From an uncultured Eubacterium sp. (lineage in GTDB: Bacteria; Bacillota; Clostridia; Oscillospirales; Acutalibacteraceae): a stretch of DNA of 36,856 nt. The position numbers were made by a program, and so were the translations under genes. Below the pieces are notes generated by a model. It saw only the letters and a list, made by a program, of their open reading frames with translations, ran no database searches and was not told where the DNA came from. The DNA is taken from contig CABQCC010000003.1 in the NCBI GenBank assembly GCA_902462495.1, forward strand, positions 1 through 36,856, written 5' to 3'. Shown here piece by piece: positions 15,089 to 22,583 of the stretch (the stretch's first letter is position 1; each line of letters opens with the position of its first letter).

Positions 15089-15322
15089 TTGGAGGAATTG
15101 TTGATATCCATTACAAAGGGTCTTGTTGATGATCCAACCAAAGTTTCCGTTGATATTGACGAGCCGAACGAAGAAGGCGTAACAGTTTATCATCTTCATG
15201 TTGCAGAGGGTGATATGGGCAGAGTTATAGGCAAGCAGGGCAGAATAGCCAAGGCTATCCGTGTTGTAATGCGTGCCGCAGCTACCCGCAATGATGCAAA
15301 AATATCAATCGAAATTGATTAA
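15089..15322 (+). CDS. khpA: KhpA, KH-domain RNA-binding protein, TTG start
   Basis: This 77-residue protein is a single KH domain with the RNA-binding GxxG loop in MGRVIGKQGRIAKAIRVVM. KhpA pairs with KhpB (Jag) in Gram-positives and affects cell-wall synthesis and RNA turnover. The start is set at TTG 15089, 8 bases after AGGAGG (15075-15080); the GTG at 15080 would overlap that site. It follows rpsP by 39 bases and ends before a strong terminator. Confidence 0.93.
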   Translation: MEELLISITKGLVDDPTKVSVDIDEPNEEGVTVYHLHVAEGDMGRVIGKQGRIAKAIRVVMRAAATRNDAKISIEID

Positions 15323-15326
15323 TCCT

Positions 15327-15355
15327 AAAATCCCGTTTTTTGACGGGATTTTTTT
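15327..15355 (+). terminator. Terminator after khpA
   Basis: AAAATCCCGT (15327-15336) pairs with ACGGGATTTT (15343-15352), followed by a T run. It splits the usual rpsP-khpA-rimM-trmD block into two transcripts. Confidence 0.88.
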
Positions 15356-15388
15356 CTTGCACAGCAAACTTTCAATAATTATATTTTG

Positions 15389-15417
15389 TTGCATAACCGC
15401 TAAAGGTATGTTATATT
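15389..15417 (+). promoter_or_regulatory. SigA-type promoter of rimM-trmD
   Basis: TTGCAT (15389-15394), 17 bases, TGT-TATATT (-10 at 15412-15417). Transcription should start near 15424, so the 5' leader of rimM would be only about 9 bases. Confidence 0.65.
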
Positions 15418-15432
15418 TATATCGGTGATAAA

Positions 15433-15942
15433 ATGAAACAGTATTTGGAAATAGGAAAAATAAATAACACTCACGGTTTGCGTGGTGAAGTAAAAATGCT
15501 TATGTGGTGCGATGATATTGACTACATCAAGCAGTTAAAAACTGTGTATCTTGATGATGAGGGCAAAAAACCTTTAACTCTCTTGTCGGCTCGTCAGCAA
15601 AAGAATGTCGCTATTCTCAAGTTCGCTGAAATTACAACTATTGATTCGGCGGAAGAATTGAAAAATAAGGTTTTGTACTGCAACAGAGACGATGCCGTTA
15701 TTGATGACGACGCTCATTATTTGGCAGATATTATCGGCTGTGCAGTTGTTGATGTTGACACAAACGAGAAATACGGCAAAATTACGGATGTTCTCAATTA
15801 CGGCGCAAGTGATATTTATGATGTTGAACAGAACGGCAAGCATATCTTGATTCCTGCAATTGATGATGTTGTTGTTGAGATTGACACAGAAAATCAGACG
15901 GTTCGCATAAAACCGATGAAAGGACTTTTTGATGAGAATTGA
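15433..15942 (+). CDS. rimM: Ribosome maturation factor RimM
   Basis: This 169-residue protein has the N-terminal RimM barrel (YLEIGKINNTHGLRGEVKML) and a C-terminal PRC-type barrel (LADIIGCAVVD; YGKITDVLNYGASDIYDV; ILIPAIDDVVVEID). It binds S19 and helps assemble the head of the 30S subunit. The leader before the ATG is very short, with only a weak GGTGA site. Its end overlaps trmD by 11 bases. Confidence 0.95.
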   Translation: MKQYLEIGKINNTHGLRGEVKMLMWCDDIDYIKQLKTVYLDDEGKKPLTLLSARQQKNVAILKFAEITTIDSAEELKNKVLYCNRDDAVIDDDAHYLADIIGCAVVDVDTNEKYGKITDVLNYGASDIYDVEQNGKHILIPAIDDVVVEIDTENQTVRIKPMKGLFDEN

Positions 15943-16669
15943 TATAATGACGCTTTTCACCGATATGTGCGACAGCGTGCTCGGTGAAAGCATTATCGGC
16001 AGAGCAAGAAGTGCGGGCAAGGTGGAGATTAACACCGTTGACATTCGTGATTATACCAAGGACAAGCACCGCAGGGTTGACGACAAGCCTTACGGAGGCG
16101 GAATGGGTATGATTATGGCGCCTCAGCCTATTTACGATTGCTTTAACGCTATTTGTGATGAAATCGGGGCAAAACCGCACCTTTTGTATATGACTCCGCA
16201 GGGCAAAACTCTCACACAAGACAGAGTCAAGGAGCTTGCACAGATGGATAATATTGCCATTTTGTGCGGTCATTATGAGGGCATTGATGAGCGTGTCATA
16301 GAGGAACTTCAACCGGAGGAAATCTCAATAGGCGATTATGTTCTCACCGGAGGCGAATTGCCTGCTCTTATCGTTGCAGACAGCATTTCCCGTATGCTTC
16401 CCGGCGTTCTTTCGGACGATGAATGTTTTGAGGACGAAAGCCATTTTAACTCGCTTTTGGAATATCCGCAGTATACTCATCCGGCAGAGTGGAACGGCAG
16501 GAAAGTGCCCGAAGTTTTGCTTTCCGGACATCATCAAAATGTTGATGTTTGGCGCAGACAGCAGTCTATTAAAAGGACTTTTGAGCGCAGACCCGATATG
16601 TTCGAAAAGGCAGAGCTTTCAAAGAAAGACAAACTGTATCTTTCAGAACTTAAAGCAAATGAAAAATAA
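15932..16669 (+). CDS. trmD: tRNA (guanine-N1)-methyltransferase TrmD
   Basis: This 245-residue SPOUT-class methyltransferase makes m1G37 in tRNAs, which prevents +1 frameshifting. Signatures include MRIDIMTLFTDMC at the start, the YGGGMGMIMAPQPI loop, CGHYEGIDERV, and the trefoil-knot SAM-binding segment IGDYVLTGGELPALIVADSI. The C-terminal DNA-binding-like domain includes the LSGHHQNVDVWRR motif. ATG 15932 is chosen, preceded by AAAGGA (15919-15924) in the end of rimM. In many Firmicutes rplS follows trmD; here an HPr gene follows instead. Confidence 0.97.
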   Translation: MRIDIMTLFTDMCDSVLGESIIGRARSAGKVEINTVDIRDYTKDKHRRVDDKPYGGGMGMIMAPQPIYDCFNAICDEIGAKPHLLYMTPQGKTLTQDRVKELAQMDNIAILCGHYEGIDERVIEELQPEEISIGDYVLTGGELPALIVADSISRMLPGVLSDDECFEDESHFNSLLEYPQYTHPAEWNGRKVPEVLLSGHHQNVDVWRRQQSIKRTFERRPDMFEKAELSKKDKLYLSELKANEK

Positions 16670-16719
16670 GGTTGAAGTTTTTGTTAAATCTGCACAAATA
16701 AAGTGATTTTTTGTTGGCT

Positions 16720-16812
16720 ATAATTAAGTAGTTAAACGAAGTTTGTTTTTTTAAGTTGACGATTGCAAAAATAGTGATATAATACCATTGTAAAGATAAA
16801 TAATTAAGTAGT
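16720..16812 (+). repeat. 13-base direct repeat flanking the HPr promoter
   Basis: ATAATTAAGTAGT occurs at 16720-16732 and again at 16800-16812, exactly 80 bases apart, on either side of the -35/-10 of the HPr gene. The spacing is near a whole number of helical turns, so the copies could be operator halves. AT-rich chance is possible. Confidence 0.4.
16756..16783 (+). promoter_or_regulatory. SigA-type promoter of the HPr gene
   Basis: TTGACG (16756-16761), 16 bases, TGA-TATAAT (-10 at 16778-16783). It gives a leader of about 64 bases. Confidence 0.78.
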
Positions 16813-16853
16813 AAAAGACTGCTATGTTTTAAGATTAGTTGAGAGGTATTATT

Positions 16854-17117
16854 ATGTTCGTAAAAGATGTAACTGTTGAAAATCAGGTTGGCTTGCACGC
16901 TCGTCCTGCAACCTTCTTTATCCAAAAGGCTAACGAATTTAAGTCATCTATCTGGGTAGAAAAGGAAGAGAGAAGAGTGAATGCAAAGTCACTTTTGGGT
17001 GTTCTTTCACTCGGCATTATGGGTGGCACAGACATCAGAATTATTGCTGACGGCTCTGATGAGGAAGAAGCAGTAGAGGGTCTTGTAGCACTTGTAAAGA
17101 GTGGTTTTAACGACTAA
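16854..17117 (+). CDS. ptsH: HPr phosphocarrier protein
   Basis: This 87-residue protein is HPr of the phosphotransferase system. It has the phosphorylated histidine H15 in NQVGLHARPA and the regulatory Ser46 in NAKSLLGVLSLGIMGG, so it can act both in sugar uptake (His-P from enzyme I) and in carbon catabolite control with CcpA (Ser-P made by HPr kinase). The presence of H15 argues against a Crh-type paralogue. ATG 16854 follows GAGAGG. It is monocistronic, with its own promoter and terminator; no enzyme I gene is in the window. Confidence 0.94.
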   Translation: MFVKDVTVENQVGLHARPATFFIQKANEFKSSIWVEKEERRVNAKSLLGVLSLGIMGGTDIRIIADGSDEEEAVEGLVALVKSGFND

Positions 17118-17128
17118 TTTACAATAAC

Positions 17129-17163
17129 AAAACGGTACGATTTGATTGTCGTACCGTTTTTTA
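17129..17163 (+). terminator. Terminator after the HPr gene
   Basis: AAAACGGTACGA (17129-17140) pairs perfectly with TCGTACCGTTTT (17149-17160) over an 8-base loop, followed by T-rich sequence. Confidence 0.88.
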
Positions 17164-17185
17164 TTTTGCTTGGTATATAATAAAT

Positions 17186-17214
17186 AAGCGGTAAAGACAA
17201 AATCTTTACCGCTT
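17186..17214 (-). terminator. Hairpin ending the coaD/coiled-coil transcript
   Basis: AAGCGGTAAAGA (17186-17197) pairs perfectly with TCTTTACCGCTT (17203-17214). On the minus strand it lies 15 bases past the stop of the coiled-coil gene and is followed by ATTTATTAT, a modest T tract. It could also back up the HPr terminator. Confidence 0.7.
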
Positions 17215-17228
17215 TGTTTCGTTTTGGA

Positions 17229-17789
17229 TTAGCCCTCTTTGTGCTGTGCGTTCGAGATACCCTGACGGATTCTGCGAACATCTGTAAGTGCTTTGTAGAG
17301 TGCATCGTCAATTGAAAGGAGAGTGTCGTCTGCATAGTTGTTAACTGCTGTGAGCATCTCTCTTGACTTATTTTGCGCTGATGTAACCATCTCGTTTGCC
17401 TGTGTTGTAGCATTGCTCAAAATTTCGCTTGCTTGGTTTTGAGATTCGGTTACCATCTGCTTGCCCTGCTCATTTGCCTTTGCAATGATGTCGGCAGCTT
17501 CAGCCTGTGCAGTCTTTGTGATTTCATCCTTGGCAACAAGCTCTCTTGCTTCTTCCTGTGCCTTCTTGATGATTTCCGCAGCTTCTTTCTTTGCTTCGTC
17601 AAGAATTGTGTTTCTTGAGTCAACAATAGCCTTTGCCTGCTTTGTTTCCTGCGGTGTGTTGAGTCTGATGTCCTCAATGATAGTCTTTATTTTATCAACA
17701 TCGACAGCACACTTTTTAGAAAGCGGAATGGATGTAGCGTCGTCAAGCACATCCTCAAGATCTTCAAGTAAAATATCAGTATTAGTCAT
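17229..17789 (-). CDS. Ala/Glu/Gln-rich coiled-coil protein (DivIVA- or F0 b-subunit-like)
   Basis: This 186-residue protein is dominated by a long heptad-rich helix (about residues 55-160; EEARELVAKDEITKTAQAEA and ANEQGKQMVTESQNQASEIL are typical) with no membrane helix at the N-terminus. Similar proteins next to coaD in Clostridia tend to be annotated as 'ATPase' or 'ATP synthase b-like', but lack of a membrane anchor makes that name unlikely. The N-terminal ILLEDLEDVLDDATSIPLSKK recurs in such proteins. I infer a structural, perhaps division- or envelope-associated role. Its ATG (after AAGGAGA) overlaps the end of coaD by 8 bases, so it is co-expressed with coaD and rsmD. Confidence 0.75.
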   Translation of the reverse strand: MTNTDILLEDLEDVLDDATSIPLSKKCAVDVDKIKTIIEDIRLNTPQETKQAKAIVDSRNTILDEAKKEAAEIIKKAQEEARELVAKDEITKTAQAEAADIIAKANEQGKQMVTESQNQASEILSNATTQANEMVTSAQNKSREMLTAVNNYADDTLLSIDDALYKALTDVRRIRQGISNAQHKEG

Positions 17790-18276
17790 TTTGTTGATCT
17801 CCTTTGCATCTTTTATAAATATCGTTTATGATTTCTTTCGGAACGAATGAAGAAATATCCCCTCCGAGAGCACAAACCTCTTTTACCATACTTGATGACA
17901 AAAACATATTTTTGCCTTCAGAGGTTAAAAATATGGTTTCAACCTTTGGGTAAAGTGATTTGTTTGTAAGTGCCTGCTGAAATTCGTATTCAAAATCCGA
18001 CATAGCACGCAAGCCCTTAACTATTGCGACTGCGCCTTTTTGCTCTGCATAGTTGACCAAAAGGCCGTCATATGTATCAATTTTTACATTTTCGGAGTGT
18101 ACTGTCCTTTTTAGCAGGTCAATGCGTTCCTCAATAGTAAACAGTGATGTCTTTTTTGACTTGTTGCTCATTACCAAAACGATAACCTCGTCAAATAATT
18201 CGGCTGCTCGTTCGATAATGTCAAGGTGTCCGAGGGTTACGGGATCAAAACTTCCCGGACAAATTGCAATTTTCAT
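17782..18276 (-). CDS. coaD: Phosphopantetheine adenylyltransferase
   Basis: This 164-residue nucleotidyltransferase makes dephospho-CoA from 4'-phosphopantetheine and ATP, the penultimate CoA step. It starts KIAICPGSFDPVTLGHLDII, with the T/HxGH motif (TLGHLD), and has KGLRAMSDFEYE and LTSEGKNMFLSSSMVKE, all conserved in CoaD. The ATG at 18276 is fixed by this start; a longer frame would run into rsmD. It follows rsmD by 5 bases, the usual rsmD-coaD arrangement. Confidence 0.97.
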   Translation of the reverse strand: MKIAICPGSFDPVTLGHLDIIERAAELFDEVIVLVMSNKSKKTSLFTIEERIDLLKRTVHSENVKIDTYDGLLVNYAEQKGAVAIVKGLRAMSDFEYEFQQALTNKSLYPKVETIFLTSEGKNMFLSSSMVKEVCALGGDISSFVPKEIINDIYKRCKGDQQND

Positions 18277-18281
18277 TTTCG

Positions 18282-18818
18282 CTAACCCTTTCTGTAATAG
18301 GTGAGCAATGTCTTGCCGTATTTTTTTTGCTTTGAGATTTGCCAAGAGTCAACCTCTTGCGGAAGTTCCTCGTCTTTGGCAGTTTCGCAAATAATCACGC
18401 CGTCCTCGCTCATAAGCTTTGTGAGGCTTGGCAAGCAATCCACAACAAGGTTTTGGTGATACGGCGGGTCTAAAAATGCAATGTCAAAGTTGTCTTTTTT
18501 CATCAAAAAACTCTTTGCATCCGAAAAAACCAAATTGGCTTTGTCGGTAATTCTGCATCTTTCAAGGTTGCCCTCAATGATTTTGTATGCACTTCTGTTG
18601 CTTTCAACAAAGGTGCACACCCTTGCTCCTCGTGAGAGTGCCTCGATTCCGAGCTGACCCGAGCCTGCAAAAAGGTCAAGCACTTTTCTGTCCTCTATTT
18701 CAAATTGAATAGAGCTGAACAACGCTTCTTTTGTGGCTTGTGTTGTCGGTCTTGTGACATCGTCGCCGCCCAAAGTTTCAAGATTTCGTCCTCTTAAAGA
18801 GCCTGTAATTACTTTCAT
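18282..18818 (-). CDS. rsmD: 16S rRNA (guanine-966-N2)-methyltransferase RsmD
   Basis: This 178-residue SAM-dependent methyltransferase starts MKVITGSLRGRNLET. It has the SAM loop VLDLFAGSGQLGIEALSRGA (about 46-65) and the catalytic N6/N2 motif DPPYH (FLDPPYHQN, about 115). It methylates G966 of 16S rRNA during 30S assembly. The ribosome site (AAGGAAA) is weak. It is first in the minus-strand operon with coaD and the coiled-coil gene, driven by a consensus promoter at 18849-18877. Confidence 0.95.
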   Translation of the reverse strand: MKVITGSLRGRNLETLGGDDVTRPTTQATKEALFSSIQFEIEDRKVLDLFAGSGQLGIEALSRGARVCTFVESNRSAYKIIEGNLERCRITDKANLVFSDAKSFLMKKDNFDIAFLDPPYHQNLVVDCLPSLTKLMSEDGVIICETAKDEELPQEVDSWQISKQKKYGKTLLTYYRKG

Positions 18819-18848
18819 AAAAACATTTCCTTAATTTTTTACTATTAT

Positions 18849-18877
18849 ATTATACAGATACAACTGCTTTTCGTCAA
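18849..18877 (-). promoter_or_regulatory. SigA-type promoter of rsmD-coaD
   Basis: On the minus strand, TTGACG (18877-18872), 17 bases, TATAAT (18854-18849), 30 bases before the rsmD start. It sits between uvrC and rsmD, so uvrC transcription may read through. Confidence 0.82.
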
Positions 18878-18892
18878 GTTTTCTTTTGTATT

Positions 18893-20713
18893 TTAATCAT
18901 TTCTGTAATATTGGTAGACACTTTCAGCGTTTGTTTTCGATATTCCGCCGACCGCCGAAAGTTCCTCAACGCTTGCTTCCTTGATTGCGGAAATCGTTTT
19001 AAACTGCTTCATAAGTGCTTTTGCCTTTTTTTCTCCTATGCCGTCTATTTTGAGCAGGGAAGAACTAAAAGATGATTTTTGGTGCTTTTTGTGGTGATAG
19101 GTGATTGCAAATCTGTGCACCTCCTCTTGTATGCGAGACACAAGGGTGAACGCACTTCTGTGCGAATTAATTTCTATTTCACCGCCGTCATATGCTATTG
19201 CTCTTGTTCGGTGCTTGTTGTCTTTTACCATACCAAAGACAGGCACATCAATGTTCATCTTTGCGATAACAGGGAGCACGGCGTTGACCTGCGGTTGACC
19301 GCCGTCAAGCAAAATCAAATCAGGCAAAATCTTAAATGTGCTTTCCTCGTCGTCCTCGTAGTAATGCTTAAATCTGCGTTCCAAAACTTCGTTCATTGAG
19401 CCGACATCGTTTTGTCCGTCAAAGCCTTTTATAGCAAATCGCTTGTACGCTTTTTTCATCGGTCTGCCGTTGTGGAACACAACCATTCCTGCAACATTGT
19501 CTGCACCGAATGTGTGCGAAATATCGTAGGATTCAATGTATTCCGGAGGTTTCGGTAAACCTAAAAGTTCTGCCAATTCCTCAAGTGCGGCGAATTCTTT
19601 TCCGAGTCTGCCTTGATTTTGCGCAAGGTGTTCGTTTGCGTTTTTTATACAAAGATTAACAATCGACAAATGCTCGCCCTTTTGCGGATGGATGAATTCA
19701 AGCTTTTTGCCACGCTGACTTTCAAGATATTCGTGCAAAAGCTCCTCTTCCGATATTTCGCCGTCAACTGCTATTCTGCCCGGAATGTCGGAACGCATAG
19801 AATAATATCTCTCAATCAAGTCAAATCGTGCTTCTGCAAGGTCGTCAACGCTGTCAATTATCCAGTGCTCGCTGTCAACAAGTTTGCCGAATTTGAAGCG
19901 GATAACCTCAAAACAAGCCTTTTTGTTGGAGTTGACAAGTGCAAAAACATCTTCTTCCGGAACATTGATTGACACTACCTTTTGCTTCTCTTCAAGGTTG
20001 CGGATTGCCTTTATTCTGTCACGGAGTTTTGCGGCTTTTTCGAATTCCATCGCTTCGGAATATTCGTACATTCGCTTTTCCATATCCTCAACGGATTTGA
20101 CTGCTCCGCCTTTCAAAAACGCTATTGCATCGTTGATTGAGGCTTGATAGTCCTCCTTGGATATTCTGCCGTTGCACGGTGCGGAGCAAATTCCCATAAA
20201 TCCGTTTAGGCACGGACGGGATTTGTTGTAGTCCTTTGGGAATTTCTTGTTGCATTGCGGAAGTTTGAAAATTCTCAATGTTTCCTCAACTGCGTTTTTA
20301 ACAGAAAAGTTGGAAACAAACGGACCAATATAGGTCGCTCCGTCATCGAGCACTTGCTTTGCTTCGCTGATTTTTGGAAATTCCTCTTTTGTGATTTTGA
20401 TATAGTTGTAGCCCTTGTCGTCTTTCAAAAGAATGTTGTACTTTGGCGTGTGCTGTTTGATGAGCGAACATTCAAGCACAAGAGCTTCAAATTCGGTATC
20501 GCACAAAATGTAGTCGAAATCGTCCACATTTTCAACCATCCTGATAACTTTCAGTGAGTGGTTGCTGTGTGAGCCGAAATAGGAGGATACACGGTTTTTC
20601 AGTGCCTTTGCCTTGCCGATGTATATTATTTTTTTGTCCTTGTTCTTCATAATATACACGCCGGGATTGAGTGGCAATGCCATTGCTTTTTTTCGCAATT
20701 CTTTTTCTGTCAA
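18893..20713 (-). CDS. uvrC: UvrABC system protein C, TTG start
   Basis: This 606-residue protein makes the 3' and 5' incisions in nucleotide excision repair with UvrA/UvrB. Domains in order: GIY-YIG nuclease (about 14-90; PGVYIMKNKDKKIIYIGKAK), a Cys cluster (CNKKF...RPCLNGFMGICSAPCNG, about 155-180), a UVR UvrB-binding helix pair (about 210-245), the RNase H-like nuclease (ESYDISHTFGADNVAGMVV, about 385-400), and two helix-hairpin-helix motifs at the C-terminus (LKIDGIGEKKAKAL, LSAVGGISKTNAE). The start is TTG 20713 with GGAGG 7 bases upstream. No SOS box was recognised. It lies 48 bases downstream of the beta-helix gene on the same strand. Confidence 0.97.
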   Translation of the reverse strand: MTEKELRKKAMALPLNPGVYIMKNKDKKIIYIGKAKALKNRVSSYFGSHSNHSLKVIRMVENVDDFDYILCDTEFEALVLECSLIKQHTPKYNILLKDDKGYNYIKITKEEFPKISEAKQVLDDGATYIGPFVSNFSVKNAVEETLRIFKLPQCNKKFPKDYNKSRPCLNGFMGICSAPCNGRISKEDYQASINDAIAFLKGGAVKSVEDMEKRMYEYSEAMEFEKAAKLRDRIKAIRNLEEKQKVVSINVPEEDVFALVNSNKKACFEVIRFKFGKLVDSEHWIIDSVDDLAEARFDLIERYYSMRSDIPGRIAVDGEISEEELLHEYLESQRGKKLEFIHPQKGEHLSIVNLCIKNANEHLAQNQGRLGKEFAALEELAELLGLPKPPEYIESYDISHTFGADNVAGMVVFHNGRPMKKAYKRFAIKGFDGQNDVGSMNEVLERRFKHYYEDDEESTFKILPDLILLDGGQPQVNAVLPVIAKMNIDVPVFGMVKDNKHRTRAIAYDGGEIEINSHRSAFTLVSRIQEEVHRFAITYHHKKHQKSSFSSSLLKIDGIGEKKAKALMKQFKTISAIKEASVEELSAVGGISKTNAESVYQYYRND

Positions 20714-20761
20714 GGTGTATCCTCCTTTCGATTTTATTTTGTCATTTTATTTGCTTTTCTT

Positions 20762-22408
20762 TCAACAAGAGGTCACAATTCTTGATGAACCGTTGAATGT
20801 GTTGCTGTAAATATCGAGGTTTGTAACGCCTTTTGCTCTGATTGGCACATCTCTGCCGACAAGGAAGTAGTTGCTGCGGATTGTGATATTTTCGTGCACC
20901 TTGCTGTTCATTTTGCCAAATGTGATTGGCTTGATGAGAATAGCAGGACATTTTGAGTAAACAGACGGTGAGAGCAAGAATTTGTTTTCGTAAATCTCAA
21001 CATCTCTTACAGGACCGCTTTCGTACCAAAACATTGAGTCATCGCTGATGAAAATATGAGCCATTTGGCTGTGCTTAAATATGTTGTGATGAATCCTAAC
21101 CTTGCCTGATGTTGTGCAAAGCACATCTCTTGTAGGAATAGCGGTGAATACGCAGTTGTTGATTTCAACATTAGGACAGTAGGTTTTGTTTTCAATGATG
21201 ATGTTTGATTGACGAAGATGCTTTTCGCCGATGTTTTGCGGAAGTGTTTCGTTGAATGTCACCTTGCAGGTCTTGCCCTCAAGGTCGTCAACAACGGATT
21301 TTACGGTGAAGTCGCCGGGAATTTCGTTGAGATTTGTACGGCGGTAGAACTTTGCCTTGTCGCCGGGGAAGAAGTTTTTGTGACCGCCTTGCTGATGATG
21401 TACAAATTCAAAAACAGCAGTGTTGTCGTCAACTTTTTCTTTGAATCTCATAAACGAACCGTGAACATTGATGCAGTCATCGTGTGCGTGTGAAAAATAG
21501 CTGTTTGTGATTGTGACATCACCCTTGCATCCGCAAATATGGATGAGGTCGGCAAATGATGATACAACATGTTCTTTGTCACCCTTAAATGTGATATGGT
21601 CAAAGCTCATATTTTCGCACATTTGAGAGAGCCATCCGAATCCTGCCATATAGTTTACGGTGATGTTTGTGCTTTTAACATTTGCACATTCGCCAAAGAA
21701 TATACCGCAGGTGTTTCTGTTTTTGTTTGTTTGGTTTGTGAGAATGTCGCCAACCTTGAAGAACTTGTTTGTTCTGTACTTTATTTCAAGTTCGGTTGCA
21801 CTTAAACGCTTCATTGATTTGATACCGGAAAAAACACCTTTTTTGTTTGGAATACGGTATACAGTGTTGCCGTCTGCACCGTGGTATACACCGTTGTAAG
21901 AATTTTCGTCATTTCTGAATTCCCAATAATTCTTCTTTGTGTATGGACTTTGCTCAAAGAAAACAACCGTGTTCTTCTTTGTATCGTCTATGTACCAAAG
22001 CTGTGAACTTGGAATTGAGAATTTGTATGTCTTGCCTTTTTTCTCGATTACTTTAAGTTCCGAGCAGTTTGGACTTGCATAACGGATTGTCAAATTGTTG
22101 ATGTTTACATTTTGGCAGTTAATCATTCCAAACGAGCATATGTCACCGTGGATAACAAGTGTTGCACCGTTGCCCTTGATGTTAAAATTCTTTTTGTTTT
22201 CAATCAACATTCCAAAGTATTTTTTTGGATTTTTGAAGCTGTCTGTATTTGTAAAATGAATGTGACGCTCTTGACTGAAATCTTTAAAAAGGTGATATTC
22301 CTTGTTTTCAAAAACGAGAGTATCACCGTCATTCAAATCTTTTATCGCTTCCGTAAGCGGCACGGAAAAGCAGTTTGCGCTTCCGTATTTGTCTACCTTG
22401 ATTTCCAT
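20762..22408 (-). CDS. Large right-handed beta-helix protein, possibly GH110-like alpha-galactosidase
   Basis: This 548-residue protein is built of repeated short strand turns (NVNINNLTIRYAS, NVKSTNITVNYMAGFG, NMSFDHITFKG, DVTITNSYFSHAHDDCINVH, NVEINNCVFTAIP, VRIHHNIFKHSQ, DVEIYENKFLLSP), the mark of a parallel beta-helix. The central HAHDDCINVHG resembles the Asp-pair site in GH110 alpha-1,3-galactosidases as I remember it; this is an inference. There is no signal peptide or anchor, so the protein should be cytoplasmic, unusual for a polysaccharide-active beta-helix. ATG 22408 follows AAAGGA. The promoter is at 22481-22509, divergent from the CoA-transferase. Other options are a pectate lyase-like or epimerase-like enzyme. 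Confidence 0.7.
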   Translation of the reverse strand: MEIKVDKYGSANCFSVPLTEAIKDLNDGDTLVFENKEYHLFKDFSQERHIHFTNTDSFKNPKKYFGMLIENKKNFNIKGNGATLVIHGDICSFGMINCQNVNINNLTIRYASPNCSELKVIEKKGKTYKFSIPSSQLWYIDDTKKNTVVFFEQSPYTKKNYWEFRNDENSYNGVYHGADGNTVYRIPNKKGVFSGIKSMKRLSATELEIKYRTNKFFKVGDILTNQTNKNRNTCGIFFGECANVKSTNITVNYMAGFGWLSQMCENMSFDHITFKGDKEHVVSSFADLIHICGCKGDVTITNSYFSHAHDDCINVHGSFMRFKEKVDDNTAVFEFVHHQQGGHKNFFPGDKAKFYRRTNLNEIPGDFTVKSVVDDLEGKTCKVTFNETLPQNIGEKHLRQSNIIIENKTYCPNVEINNCVFTAIPTRDVLCTTSGKVRIHHNIFKHSQMAHIFISDDSMFWYESGPVRDVEIYENKFLLSPSVYSKCPAILIKPITFGKMNSKVHENITIRSNYFLVGRDVPIRAKGVTNLDIYSNTFNGSSRIVTSC

Positions 22409-22480
22409 ATTTTTTCCTTTCAAAATAGGAAACTATACAAAATGGTGAATTTGCACAGTTTTCATATATCTATATATACA

Positions 22481-22509
22481 ATAATAACAAATATGTGCTG
22501 TTCGTTCAA
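22481..22509 (-). promoter_or_regulatory. SigA-type promoter of the beta-helix gene
   Basis: On the minus strand, TTGAAC (22509-22504), 17 bases, TGT-TATTAT (-10 at 22486-22481). Confidence 0.6.
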
Positions 22510-22516
22510 CTATTTA

Positions 22517-22545
22517 TTGACGAATTTTTTTAAATATTGTATCAT
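22517..22545 (+). promoter_or_regulatory. SigA-type promoter of the CoA-transferase gene
   Basis: TTGACG (22517-22522), 17 bases, TATCAT (22540-22545). It is back-to-back with the beta-helix promoter; the two -35s are 8 bases apart, so the pair could be co-regulated. Confidence 0.7.
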
Positions 22546-22583
22546 CTATTAGAACAAACTATGAAAAGGGAGCTGATTGTGAT

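Noticed and set aside
17229..17789. Annotation as ATP synthase F0 subunit b
   Set aside because: No N-terminal membrane helix and no atp genes nearby; the likeness is only to the coiled coil.
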